A stretch of 12,670 bases of DNA. Source: an uncultured Clostridia bacterium. Its GTDB lineage: Bacteria > Bacillota > Clostridia > HGM11514. Below, one piece after another: positions 1-6,121 of this stretch. The stretch spans positions 1 through 12,670 of the forward strand of contig CAKSSZ010000028.1 in NCBI GenBank assembly GCA_934489915.1, read 5' to 3'. The notes below the pieces were generated by a model that saw only the letters and a list, made by a program, of their open reading frames with translations, was not told where the DNA came from and made no database searches. Positions within the stretch are counted from its first letter, which is position 1. Each line of letters opens with the position of its first letter. The translations under genes and the position numbers were made by a program.

Positions 1-387
1 CGTTAGGGCTTTGCAGCTGTAAAACGCACCCATACCGATACTTTTTACGCTGCTTGGGATTGTTATATTTTTCAGGTTTTCGCAATAGTAAAATGCGTGT
101 TCGCCGATACTTGTCACGCCATCGGAAATTACGACTGTTTCAAGATAATTATAAATATTGTTATTTTTTACCCACGGCGCAAGCATTCCGCCCGTCTGCC
201 AATCAAAGTCACTCATAGCTCCTGTGCCGCTTATCGTAAGGACTTTTGTTTCGGTATTATATTCCCATGTCAGATTAGCGCCGCATGACGCACCGGTTGT
301 TTCGTTGCTTATAATCTCGGCGAACGCCGGAAAAGCCGTACACAAAACCGCCATAAAGACGATGCATGCTAAAATTCTTTTTTTCAC
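1..387 (-). CDS. BspA-type leucine-rich-repeat secreted protein, N-terminal part (cut by window edge)
   Basis: The first 129 codons of a minus-strand gene; the frame is still open at base 1. It starts at a GTG (385-387), giving MKKRILACIVFMAVLCTAF and an AFA cleavage-like site: a typical signal peptide (Lys-rich start, hydrophobic core). Residues 35-60 have the pattern that begins many BspA-like proteins (LTWEYN, then VLTISGTGAM). From about residue 83 come LRR_5-type repeats (VVISDGVTSIGEHAFYYCENL, then ITIPSSVKSIGMGAFYSCKAL). The AAGGATGG-like RBS lies in the 23-nt gap after the upstream SLH gene, so the two are probably one transcript. Proteins of this class are exported and often bind host or cell-surface partners; the partner here is unknown. 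No ATG fits as a start before the signal peptide, so GTG is preferred. Confidence 0.85.
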   Translation of the reverse strand, partial: MKKRILACIVFMAVLCTAFPAFAEIISNETTGASCGANLTWEYNTETKVLTISGTGAMSDFDWQTGGMLAPWVKNNNIYNYLETVVISDGVTSIGEHAFYYCENLKNITIPSSVKSIGMGAFYSCKALT

Positions 388-410
388 AATTTACACCATC
401 CTTTTATCCG

Positions 411-2297
411 TTAATTGTTGTTCAGTACATAAGAAAATTTCAAAAACATTGTTGCCGTATCGGCTCTCGACGGTGCAACTTTCGGATAGATTGCGTATTC
501 ATATCCGTTTACGGAATGAATATACATAATGCCTTTCTCAAAGCACCAGTTCATAGCAGACAGTGCGTAGTCAGCAATGTCACCGCTGTCGTTGTAGTCC
601 GATTTTGACAAGTCCCAACCGTCACCCACGCTCATGTCAAGCCCTTTTGACTGCGCATACCGATAGAAGATAGCCGCAATCTGCTCTCTTGTAATAACAT
701 CATCGGGCGAAAATGTTGTATCGCCCGTGCCGTTCAACACGCCGTTTGCTGCTGCCCATGCAATCGGTTTTTTGTACCAATCCTGCGTTAAATCCGAAAA
801 TTTTGAATTTTCGCTTGTTTCGGGAGAGCCGGCAAATCTGTAAAACATTGTTGCAAACTGTGCTCTTGTGATACTGTCATCGGGATTAAAGGTGTCCGCT
901 CCTGTGCCTGCCATAATGCCGTTGTCAAGGCAAAACTCAATTCCGTAATGGTTGTGGTCACCGTCGGCGCTTTGTATATCCTTAAAGCGTTTCACCGCAC
1001 AATTATTTCCCTTTTCTTCACAGGTGAATCTGCCGTCTGCCGCAGCGGTCGGTTCGCCTTTTTCTATTGTTTCGCCTGTATCGAGCAAAACGCACTTAAA
1101 TCCGTTATCCTTAGCATACTGCTCCGCTGCAGTGCCGCTGTAGCATTTGATAACAAGGTCTTCGTTTCTCACATCATAGTCGTTCACATAGTCCCAGCCG
1201 AAAGCGTGCATATCAATCTGCGTTACGCTTTTCGGAATTGTTACTTCTTTCAGATTATTGCAGCGGAAGAATGCCGCCTCGCCAATGTGTTCAACGCCCT
1301 CTTCAATGGTAAGATTTGAAAGGCTTTCGCACCATGAAAAGGCATTGTCGCCGATTTCTTTTACCGTGCCGGGAATAACAACATTGTTTAAGTTTTTGCA
1401 CCAGTAAAACCCGAGCTTTGAGATGGATTTTAAGGTTGACGGAAGTTTAACCGATGTAATATTCGACATTTCAAATGCGTCAACACCCATAAGAGTTGTA
1501 CCCTCGCGGATTTCAATATCGCCGACAGCTTCCCATTCGTGAATCTGTTTGTTTTCGGTCGGTGCAGACGGGTCAGGATTGTCTATTTCGGCATAGCCGA
1601 TTCTGATTCCCGCGATTAAATACTGCCCGTGATACTGAATGCCGTCAACGCGGTTATTTGCATCCTTATCATATGCCGAGCCGAAAAAGATTCTTTTTCC
1701 CATGTATTCAACATTGCTCGGCATGGTTATATTTTTAAGTGCTTCGCCGCTTATTGCCTCGCTGCCTATGTACTTTACACTTTCGGGAATAACAAGCGTT
1801 TCAAGCTCATCGCCGCAGTCTATGGCAAAGTCTTTTATAACCTCAAGTCCATCGTTTAATTTAAGATACTTTAAATAACGTCCGTAAATCGCCCTGTTTC
1901 CGATTTCCTTAATCGTCGGCGGAAGCGTAATGCCCGAAATTTTTGTTGCACTCTCACGAAGCGCTCCGTCGCCTATCGCCGTAACCGGGTGCCCGTCTAT
2001 TTCGGACGGAATATTAAGTTCAACCGTGAAATTCGGATCGGGATCGTACCAGAATTTCGCCGAATAACTTGTAATCATCGCCGAGCCGTCATCACGAATA
2101 GTATAAACCACCGAATCAATCGAATCCTTTTCACGATACTCCTCCATATCATCGGTTACGGCAGTTTTACTTTGCTCGTTCCATTCCATACCATAATCCG
2201 AATCGTAAATACTCCACGCTTTTGCCGTTGGCACAAATGCCGCCGAAGCCAGTATTGCCGTGCCGAGTGTGATAGAAATAAGTTTTTTTAAGTGCAT
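411..2297 (-). CDS. Secreted BspA-like leucine-rich-repeat protein with three C-terminal SLH domains
   Basis: A surface protein of about 628 residues. It has a signal peptide (MHLKKLISITLGTAILASAA, cleavage near TAKA-W). Treponema/BspA-type LRR_5 repeats run from about residue 95 to 375, with units such as LPSTLKSISKLGFYWCKNL, IPGTVKEIGDNAFSWCESL and IPKSVTQIDMHAFGW. Three S-layer homology domains follow at about residues 437-490, 499-551 and 567-624; the first two have clear TFNPDDSITRAQFATMFYRF-type ends. SLH domains normally bind secondary cell-wall polymer, so the protein should be anchored on the envelope with the LRR part outward. Two starts are possible: ATG at 2303 lies only 3 nt after GGAAAGG, while ATG at 2297 lies 9 nt after it, so 2297 is preferred. 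The third SLH copy is the most diverged (APSRADTATMF). The gene is transcribed away from the divergent HTH gene. Confidence 0.92.
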   Translation of the reverse strand: MHLKKLISITLGTAILASAAFVPTAKAWSIYDSDYGMEWNEQSKTAVTDDMEEYREKDSIDSVVYTIRDDGSAMITSYSAKFWYDPDPNFTVELNIPSEIDGHPVTAIGDGALRESATKISGITLPPTIKEIGNRAIYGRYLKYLKLNDGLEVIKDFAIDCGDELETLVIPESVKYIGSEAISGEALKNITMPSNVEYMGKRIFFGSAYDKDANNRVDGIQYHGQYLIAGIRIGYAEIDNPDPSAPTENKQIHEWEAVGDIEIREGTTLMGVDAFEMSNITSVKLPSTLKSISKLGFYWCKNLNNVVIPGTVKEIGDNAFSWCESLSNLTIEEGVEHIGEAAFFRCNNLKEVTIPKSVTQIDMHAFGWDYVNDYDVRNEDLVIKCYSGTAAEQYAKDNGFKCVLLDTGETIEKGEPTAAADGRFTCEEKGNNCAVKRFKDIQSADGDHNHYGIEFCLDNGIMAGTGADTFNPDDSITRAQFATMFYRFAGSPETSENSKFSDLTQDWYKKPIAWAAANGVLNGTGDTTFSPDDVITREQIAAIFYRYAQSKGLDMSVGDGWDLSKSDYNDSGDIADYALSAMNWCFEKGIMYIHSVNGYEYAIYPKVAPSRADTATMFLKFSYVLNNN

Positions 2298-2358
2298 AAT
2301 CATCAGCCTTTCCGTTAATTTATAATCATTGCATATAACAACCCCACTATACTTATTT

Positions 2359-2387
2359 ATTATAACATACTTTTTAATTTAAGTAAA
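2359..2387 (-). promoter_or_regulatory. Predicted sigma-A promoter for the SLH/LRR gene pair
   Basis: On the minus strand TTTACT (2382-2387) is followed after 17 nt by TATAAT (2359-2364). The perfect -10 and canonical spacing place the start of transcription near 2352, about 55 nt before the ATG at 2297. The -35 box overlaps one half of an inverted repeat (AATGCCA, 2386-2392), so a protein bound there could block it. Prediction from sequence only. Confidence 0.6.
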
Positions 2388-2414
2388 TGCCATTTCCTGA
2401 ATTGGCATTGCCAA
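2386..2414. promoter_or_regulatory. Candidate operator: palindrome between divergent promoters
   Basis: TTGGCATTGCCAA (2402-2414) is a perfect 13-bp palindrome around one central base. A third half-site, AATGCCA, lies at 2386-2392 and pairs with TGGCATT at 2403-2409. The cluster sits between the two divergent promoters and overlaps the -35 box of the minus-strand one. The adjacent HTH protein is an obvious candidate ligand, which would make it an autoregulated switch. That is inference. Confidence 0.4.
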
Positions 2415-2459
2415 ACACGGAAAACTTTTTGGTTTTCTATTTATTATTTCAAAAAAATA

Positions 2460-2468
2460 TGGTATAAT
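2460..2468 (+). promoter_or_regulatory. Predicted extended -10 promoter of the tandem-HTH gene
   Basis: TGG followed by TATAAT (2463-2468) is a perfect extended -10 element. The -35 region (2440-2445, TTTATT) is weak, as is common with extended -10 promoters. The RBS is AAGGAAG (2483-2489), 7 nt before the ATG at 2497. An imperfectly placed inverted repeat, GAAAAC-N6-GTTTTC (2420-2437), lies just upstream and could be regulatory. Confidence 0.6.
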
Positions 2469-2496
2469 TAAAAAAAGAGCATAAGGAAGTGATAAA

Positions 2497-4230
2497 ATGT
2501 TTCGTGAAAAGCTGAATAAATATATGGAGCTGCTGCATTGCTCCGGCAAAGAATTTGCAGAATACTCCGGAATATCCGAAGCTACCGTAAGTCGATACAG
2601 ATCCGGTGCAAGAACACCAAAGGCAAATTCGGAAGATATGAAAAAGCTGTGCCACGGGATTTGTGCAGCGGCAGAGAAAAAGGAAATTGACTTATCGTAC
2701 AAAACCGTGTTGTCGGAATTGAATACTCTTGCGGAAGCCGTACCGTTTGATTATGATTCTTTGCAAAAAAAACTGAATGTGCTTTGCACTGTCTTTTCGG
2801 TGAACCTTGCAGATATGTCGAAAAGGCTGAAATATGACTCCTCATATATTTCAAGAATACGAAACGGCAAACGCAGACCTGCAAATCCCCAAAAGTTTGC
2901 CTATGATGTTGCAGGGTATTTTTCGGTTTGCTATAATTCCGACAGTGATAAAAAAATCATTGCGGAACTCTTAAACATAAAGCCAAGTTTGATTAAGGCA
3001 AGGGATAATTATGTGTCCGAGCTTACAAGCTGGCTTACGGACAGCAAGGTAACGAAAAAGCCGGAAAATCCGATTGGCAATTTTTTATCTGCTCTTAATT
3101 CATTTGACTTGAATGAGTACATAAAAGCAATTCGTTTTGACGAATTGAAAGTTCCGTCGCTTCCGTTTCAGCTTCCGACAGCAAAAAGCTATTATGGGAT
3201 TGATGAAATGAAAAACGGCGAGCTTGATTTTCTGAAAGCGACTGCTCTTTCAAAATCAAAACACGATGTATTTATGTATAGCGATATGCAGATGGACGAT
3301 ATGGCAGCCGATATGGAATTTTCAAAAAAATATATGTTCGGTCTTGCCGTAATGCTGAAAAAGGGATTGCACCTCAATGTGATTCATAATCTCAACCGCC
3401 CTTTTAACGAGCTTATGCTGGGGCTTGAGTGCTGGATACCTCTTTATATGACAGGGCAAATTTCACCGTACTACCTGAAAGGTGCACACAATCAGCTTTT
3501 TTGTCATTTTTTGAATGTGTCCGGTGCGGCGGCATTATCCGGAGAGTGTGTTTCGGGTTTCCACGCAAAGGGCAGATATTATCTGACAAAAAACAAAGAT
3601 GAACTTTCTTATTATCAAGAGAGAAGCTCATTTATATTAAAAAAAGCGTACCCACTTATGGATATTTACCGTGAGGATAAATCGGCAGAACTTGCCGCAT
3701 TTATGATTTCCGACTCTCATACAGACGGCAATCGGCAAAGCGTACTTTCGGCACTTCCGATTTATACGGCAACTAATGAGTTTTTAGAAAGCTTTCTTGA
3801 CAACAGAAATGTACCGAATGACGAAAAGCAAAAAATCCTTGACTACGCAACAACACGCAGAGAACAGATTTTTGAAATTCTTAAAAACAACTCTGTTTCG
3901 GATGAAATTCCACGGCTGAGCAAGGAGGAATTTAATGACAATCCCCAAGCTCTTTCGTTATCGCTTATGTTCTGCAATGAAAATCTTGAGTATACATATA
4001 ATGAATACGCCGAGCATCTAAGGCTCACAAAAGAATTTGCGGAGAAAAACAAAAATTATTCCGTCACACGGACAAAAGAAAACGTATTTGCCAACATACA
4101 AATAACAATGCACGAAAACGAATATGTTATGATTTCAAAAAATAAAGCGCCGACTGTTCATTTTGTAATACGCCATTCAACGCTTCGGAAGGCAATAGAA
4201 AATTTAGAATTTCCAATGTTGAATTGGTGA
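2497..4230 (+). CDS. Tandem XRE-type helix-turn-helix protein with large uncharacterised C-terminal domain
   Basis: A 577-residue protein. The first helix-turn-helix spans about residues 4-42 (KEFAEYSGISEATVSRYRSG). A second lies at about 88-130 (LADMSKRLKYDSSYISRIRNG). Both end their recognition helix in the R-x-G-x-R-x-P pattern of the Cro/CI (XRE) family, so DNA binding is well supported. Residues about 195-577 form a large region with no motif I can name: there is no Walker A, no phosphotransfer box and no membrane segment. It includes a stretch around 290-330 (LNVIHNLNRPFNELMLGLEC) and ends in a compact HFVIRHSTLRKAIENLEF segment. By layout it is probably a regulator with a sensory or enzymatic output domain. 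It stands alone, divergent from the SLH gene and followed by a terminator-like hairpin. Function beyond DNA binding is unknown. Confidence 0.85.
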   Translation: MFREKLNKYMELLHCSGKEFAEYSGISEATVSRYRSGARTPKANSEDMKKLCHGICAAAEKKEIDLSYKTVLSELNTLAEAVPFDYDSLQKKLNVLCTVFSVNLADMSKRLKYDSSYISRIRNGKRRPANPQKFAYDVAGYFSVCYNSDSDKKIIAELLNIKPSLIKARDNYVSELTSWLTDSKVTKKPENPIGNFLSALNSFDLNEYIKAIRFDELKVPSLPFQLPTAKSYYGIDEMKNGELDFLKATALSKSKHDVFMYSDMQMDDMAADMEFSKKYMFGLAVMLKKGLHLNVIHNLNRPFNELMLGLECWIPLYMTGQISPYYLKGAHNQLFCHFLNVSGAAALSGECVSGFHAKGRYYLTKNKDELSYYQERSSFILKKAYPLMDIYREDKSAELAAFMISDSHTDGNRQSVLSALPIYTATNEFLESFLDNRNVPNDEKQKILDYATTRREQIFEILKNNSVSDEIPRLSKEEFNDNPQALSLSLMFCNENLEYTYNEYAEHLRLTKEFAEKNKNYSVTRTKENVFANIQITMHENEYVMISKNKAPTVHFVIRHSTLRKAIENLEFPMLNW

Positions 4231-4246
4231 GTTTGTCAGTAATCTG

Positions 4247-4272
4247 ACCGCCCCCAAACATTTGGGGGCGGT
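4247..4272 (+). terminator. GC-rich hairpin after the tandem-HTH gene
   Basis: ACCGCCCCCAAA, a 2-base CA centre, then TTTGGGGGCGGT: a perfect 12-bp inverted repeat starting 17 nt after the stop codon. On the plus strand the next bases are TTCCCTTTACGGC and then a T-run (4287-4293), so the U-tract is displaced. It is very stable and probably ends HTH transcription. On the minus strand no T-run follows, so it is unlikely to stop transcripts coming from the toxin module. Confidence 0.65.
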
Positions 4273-4294
4273 TCCCTTTACGGCTCTTTTTTTA

Positions 4295-4424
4295 TTATAC
4301 TTCCCACTTACTCTTACCCTTTGTTCTTCTGCCATTACCTCTGCACCCATGAAGCAGCCACCTGCTTTCTGGACTTTGAAAATTTACTTTCAAAATAAAT
4401 GATGTCTATTCCTGAATTGTTATA
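4295..4424 (-). pseudogene. Broken 3' end of a second DUF4417-type gene and the start of its following reading frame
   Basis: Bases 4341-4395 match 5239-5293, the 3' end of the intact DUF4417 gene plus the next start codon, at 51 of 55 positions. Read on the minus strand the copy gives SGIDIIYFESKFSKSRKQVAA, close to the intact end MGINIMPFESEFSKSRKQVTA. The TAA stop is TCA here, and a 7-base deletion relative to the other copy shifts the frame soon after. In the shifted frame the DNA continues as GNGRRTKGKSKWEV and stop (4295-4339), which resembles the GN-x-TKGN-x-RS start of the intact downstream protein but then differs. There is no start codon or upstream part of the gene, so this is a displaced fragment rather than a working gene. 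Confidence 0.7.
4341..4395. repeat. Direct repeat, degenerate copy (partner at 5239-5293)
   Basis: Matches 5239-5293 at 51 of 55 positions. The differences include the base that turns the TAA stop into a sense codon. Just past its low-coordinate end the other copy has 7 extra bases before the shared ATTACCT, so similarity does continue but with a frameshift. It lies inside the broken DUF4417-type fragment. Confidence 0.8.
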
Positions 4425-4736
4425 TTATTTAAAGTTGTTACGGTGGTAAATTCCTTGTCTATGAATATGTTGAATTTATCTACAAGGTGCTGCATGTTTT
4501 CTTGATGCAAATGCTTTTTTGGTGTCTAAATCTTTTTTTCTCGGAAACATTTTTTCGATCAACGTCAGAACATCATTCTTATATGCTTTATCAATAATTA
4601 ATAATTCGATTATTTCCGGCGTGTCGTCATGAGGATTATTCTCAGTTATCTTATTTGCGTATACAACAGCGTTTTTCGGCTCTATCAGTTGTTCTTGTAT
4701 GCCCCAATAAACACAACATTTAAAAAGATCTATCAA
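4406..4736 (-). pseudogene. Small immunity-like gene with a homopolymer frameshift
   Basis: The uninterrupted part (4476-4736, 86 codons) has only a TTG start inside the end of the preceding gene and no good RBS. It reads MIDLFKCCVYWGIQEQLIEP, then AVVYANKITENNPHDDTPEI and a helical LLIIDKAYKNDVLTLIEKMF. Its last 12 residues (AFASRKHAAPCR) look random. If the run of six A's (T's at 4515-4520) held five, the frame would continue as HLHQENMQHLVDKFNIFIDK and on to a stop at 4406-4408. That gives a natural-looking protein of about 109 residues. I read it as an immunity-type or accessory gene broken by a one-base insertion, or a sequencing error in the A-run. The N-terminal pattern is loosely like DUF2247 proteins, some of which are found in toxin-immunity loci, but that link is weak. 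Confidence 0.5.
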
Positions 4737-4977
4737 TAATTTTCATTTCAGGAATAATATCCTTTAATAATTTACCATCAATCTCATATTCAAGTGCTTT
4801 TTCAGCATCTGAATAAGTTTTTTCGCTATCTTCATTGTAGAATTCAATTACGCTTATACCTTCATCGGTGTGAGTTATAGAATATTTTTTATTATTATAT
4901 AAGAATTCAACCTCACAACCTCTGTTTAAGCAATCAACTAAATCATATGCATTATTAAAATTATTATCATATTTCAT
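4720..4977 (-). CDS. Small acidic protein, putative immunity protein of the adjacent toxin-like gene
   Basis: An 85-residue protein. The start is the ATG at 4977 because GGGAGG lies 7 nt upstream; the frame stays open further back but into the coding region of the previous gene. Sequence highlights are AYDLVDCLNRGCEVEFLYNN near the N-terminus and ALEYEIDGKLLKDIIPEMKI near the C-terminus. It is acidic, cytosolic in appearance (no signal peptide or membrane segment), and predicted alpha/beta. It begins 16 nt after the stop of the His-motif protein and overlaps the next reading frame. Small acidic proteins immediately after a small basic toxin are the usual position of immunity proteins in polymorphic toxin systems. 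I do not recognise a named family; the role is inferred from position and composition. Confidence 0.7.
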   Translation of the reverse strand: MKYDNNFNNAYDLVDCLNRGCEVEFLYNNKKYSITHTDEGISVIEFYNEDSEKTYSDAEKALEYEIDGKLLKDIIPEMKIIDRSF

Positions 4978-4993
4978 AAATAAACCTCCCTTT

Positions 4994-5248
4994 TTATCTT
5001 TTTTTAAATATGGGATTTCCGTTCTTATCCCATACAATAATATGTTCATGCGGATTTGTGTGATTTTTGGGATTACCATGATCGGTGTAATGAATTTCTT
5101 TTATTGCACGTCCATCACCACCGATATAAGTTTCCTTATATCCACTCCTCCTTATTTGACCCGGCTTGCCGTAAAGATGACTATCCTTATTTGATCTGCT
5201 TCTATTTCCTTTTGTATTTCCAAAATTACCTCCTTTGCCTGCACCCAT
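4994..5248 (-). CDS. Small basic protein with a His-rich toxin-like motif
   Basis: An 84-residue basic protein. Residues 1-20 are a flexible Gly/Asn/Arg-rich leader (GAGKGGNFGNTKGN). Residues 43-73 carry GGDGRAIKEIHYTDHGNPK, then H63 and PHEH (66-69), and VW. The D-H-G-N-P-K...PHEH arrangement (Asp56, His57, Lys61, His63, His67, His69) resembles C-terminal toxin tips of secreted and phage-borne proteins in Firmicutes and would suit a metal-dependent or RNase-type active site, but the family assignment is uncertain. There is no secretion signal or long N-terminal trafficking domain, so if it is a toxin it is a free tip or acts inside the cell. Its ATG shares one base with the DUF4417 stop (TAATG), implying translational coupling. 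A putative immunity gene follows 16 nt later. Confidence 0.7.
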   Translation of the reverse strand: MGAGKGGNFGNTKGNRSRSNKDSHLYGKPGQIRRSGYKETYIGGDGRAIKEIHYTDHGNPKNHTNPHEHIIVWDKNGNPIFKKR

Positions 5249-5293
5249 TAAGCAGTCACCTGCTTTCTGGATTTTGAAAATTCACTTTCAAAA
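5239..5293. repeat. Direct repeat, intact copy (partner at 4341-4395)
   Basis: A 55-bp segment covering the last codons of the DUF4417 gene and the start codon of the His-motif gene. It recurs in the same orientation 898 bp away at 4341-4395 with 4 mismatches (51/55 identical). The direct repeat pair brackets the toxin-like and immunity-like genes, so it marks the probable recombination boundary of that cassette. Confidence 0.8.
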
Positions 5294-5910
5294 GGCATTA
5301 TATTTATGCCCATATCCCGATATTTCTTAAAAATATTATTAGGTGTACTACCGTACACAATCATTGTTCTCGGCGACAGCCTTTTAACCAATTCTGCAAG
5401 CCCGTCTTTAAAATAATCCTTATCAATTCTGCTTTTGATACAGCCGTGAGTGCCTACTGCAACAGTTTTAAATTTCTCGATTCCATCAAAGCAAAATTCG
5501 TATGTACGCTCATCATTGAACCTTACATTGGGTATTATTTCAATCCCGTTATTTTGAAGCCAAGCCGATAAAGCCTTTCCTCTATATGTATTCCACATTT
5601 GCATACAAAGCGGCATATTTCGATACAGGCTGAAGTCCGGCGAAATGATACCTTTGAATTTTTTGAGTTTTGTAAGATACTTCTTAGGATTACGCCATAA
5701 GCGTTCAAATTTTATGTCATGCTCATAAAACATAACCCAACAGTCGAAATCATTCCATGTTTTTTCCATTGCCTTTGAAAACGGTACCAATTTTTCGGGA
5801 ATAAAATTACTTGTCCTGATCACAGGTAACTCAAAGTACCCCTCATAATCAGCATTTTCAACCAAAAACGAACGGAATACATCATAATTATTAAATTTTT
5901 CATTTGTCAT
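5248..5910 (-). CDS. DUF4417-family protein
   Basis: A 220-residue soluble protein that I recognise as DUF4417-like from FDCWVMFYEHDIKFERLWRN (55-74), GIISPDFSLYRNMPLCMQMW (87-106), IEIIPNVRFNDERTYEF (123-139), AVGTHGCIKS (151-160) and RLSPRTMIVYGSTPN (177-191). The family occurs in Firmicutes and their phages and mobile elements and has no established biochemical function. A GGAGG lies 13 nt before the ATG at 5910, a rather long spacing; no better start is visible. The stop overlaps the next ATG (TAATG). Its last 20 codons are duplicated in broken form about 0.9 kb downstream. This makes it the fixed upstream partner of a variable downstream cassette, which suggests a link with toxin delivery or a phage-derived origin, but that is inference. 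Confidence 0.85.
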   Translation of the reverse strand: MTNEKFNNYDVFRSFLVENADYEGYFELPVIRTSNFIPEKLVPFSKAMEKTWNDFDCWVMFYEHDIKFERLWRNPKKYLTKLKKFKGIISPDFSLYRNMPLCMQMWNTYRGKALSAWLQNNGIEIIPNVRFNDERTYEFCFDGIEKFKTVAVGTHGCIKSRIDKDYFKDGLAELVKRLSPRTMIVYGSTPNNIFKKYRDMGINIMPFESEFSKSRKQVTA

Positions 5911-5932
5911 TTTATAAATGATACCTCCTGTA

Positions 5933-5966
5933 AATTAAAATTTTCAAAAAACTCTTGATTTTAATT
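5933..5966. repeat. AT-rich inverted repeat in the DUF4417 leader
   Basis: AATTAAAAT (5933-5941) and ATTTTAATT (5958-5966) form a 9-bp inverted repeat with a 16-nt loop, just upstream of the DUF4417 RBS. Because it is purely A/T-rich it could be chance, but it adjoins a much stronger repeat. Confidence 0.4.
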
Positions 5967-5983
5967 CACAGGTGTGCTAAAAT
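5955..5983 (+). promoter_or_regulatory. Predicted plus-strand promoter inside the intergenic repeats
   Basis: TTGATT (5955-5960), a 17-nt spacer, then TAAAAT (5978-5983): a near-consensus sigma-A promoter pointing away from the DUF4417 gene. It would start near 5990 and meet a hairpin with a T-run about 80 nt later (6023-6071). The spacer and most of the -10 box lie in the left arm of the 18-bp inverted repeat, so a repressor bound to the repeat could control it. Confidence 0.4.
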
Positions 5984-6024
5984 ATAACCATAGTGATTGG
6001 GTTTGCTTTTAGCACACCTGTGAA
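5965..6024. repeat. Perfect 18-bp inverted repeat with a 24-nt centre
   Basis: TTCACAGGTGTGCTAAAA (5965-5982) and its exact reverse complement TTTTAGCACACCTGTGAA (6007-6024) flank 24 bases. An 18/18 match of mixed composition is very unlikely by chance. It may be an operator, an RNA stem, or the footprint of a small mobile element. No T-run follows it directly on either strand, so it is not a simple terminator. Confidence 0.85.
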
Positions 6025-6071
6025 AAACACATTATTGAGTTGTTGGTAGCAACTTTTCTAATGTGTTTTTT
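6023..6071. terminator. Bidirectional hairpin terminator after the ATPase gene
   Basis: AAAAACACATTA (6023-6034) pairs with TAATGTGTTTTT (6059-6070), and an inner stem AGTTG/CAACT (6038-6042, 6050-6054) closes a 7-nt loop. On the plus strand the stem runs into T6ATTTT. On the minus strand it ends in TTTTTC. It should stop ATPase transcripts on the minus strand and any plus-strand transcript from the promoter at 5955-5983. Its first two bases overlap the 18-bp repeat. Confidence 0.7.
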
Positions 6072-6121
6072 ATTTTATGAAACAATCAATTTACATCATC
6101 CCTTTCCCAAAATTATTTTTG

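Noticed and set aside
4285..4325. A TATAAT on the minus strand near 4294-4299 as a promoter
   Set aside because: No -35 box lies at a suitable distance, and no gene follows it on that strand before the hairpin and the HTH gene in opposite orientation.
2395..4419. The shared 11-mer TTCCTGAATTG near 2395 and near 4409 as a possible att-site pair
   Set aside because: The match does not extend on either side, and there is no integrase gene in the window; chance is likely in AT-rich DNA.
4720..5079. A 119-residue open frame for the putative immunity protein beginning at 5079
   Set aside because: The extra 34 residues overlap the coding region of the His-motif gene in another frame; the ATG at 4977 has a strong GGGAGG RBS at the right distance.
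5248..5294. Programmed frameshift joining DUF4417 and the His-motif protein into one product
   Set aside because: No slippery heptamer is visible at the TAATG junction; simple reinitiation explains the overlap.
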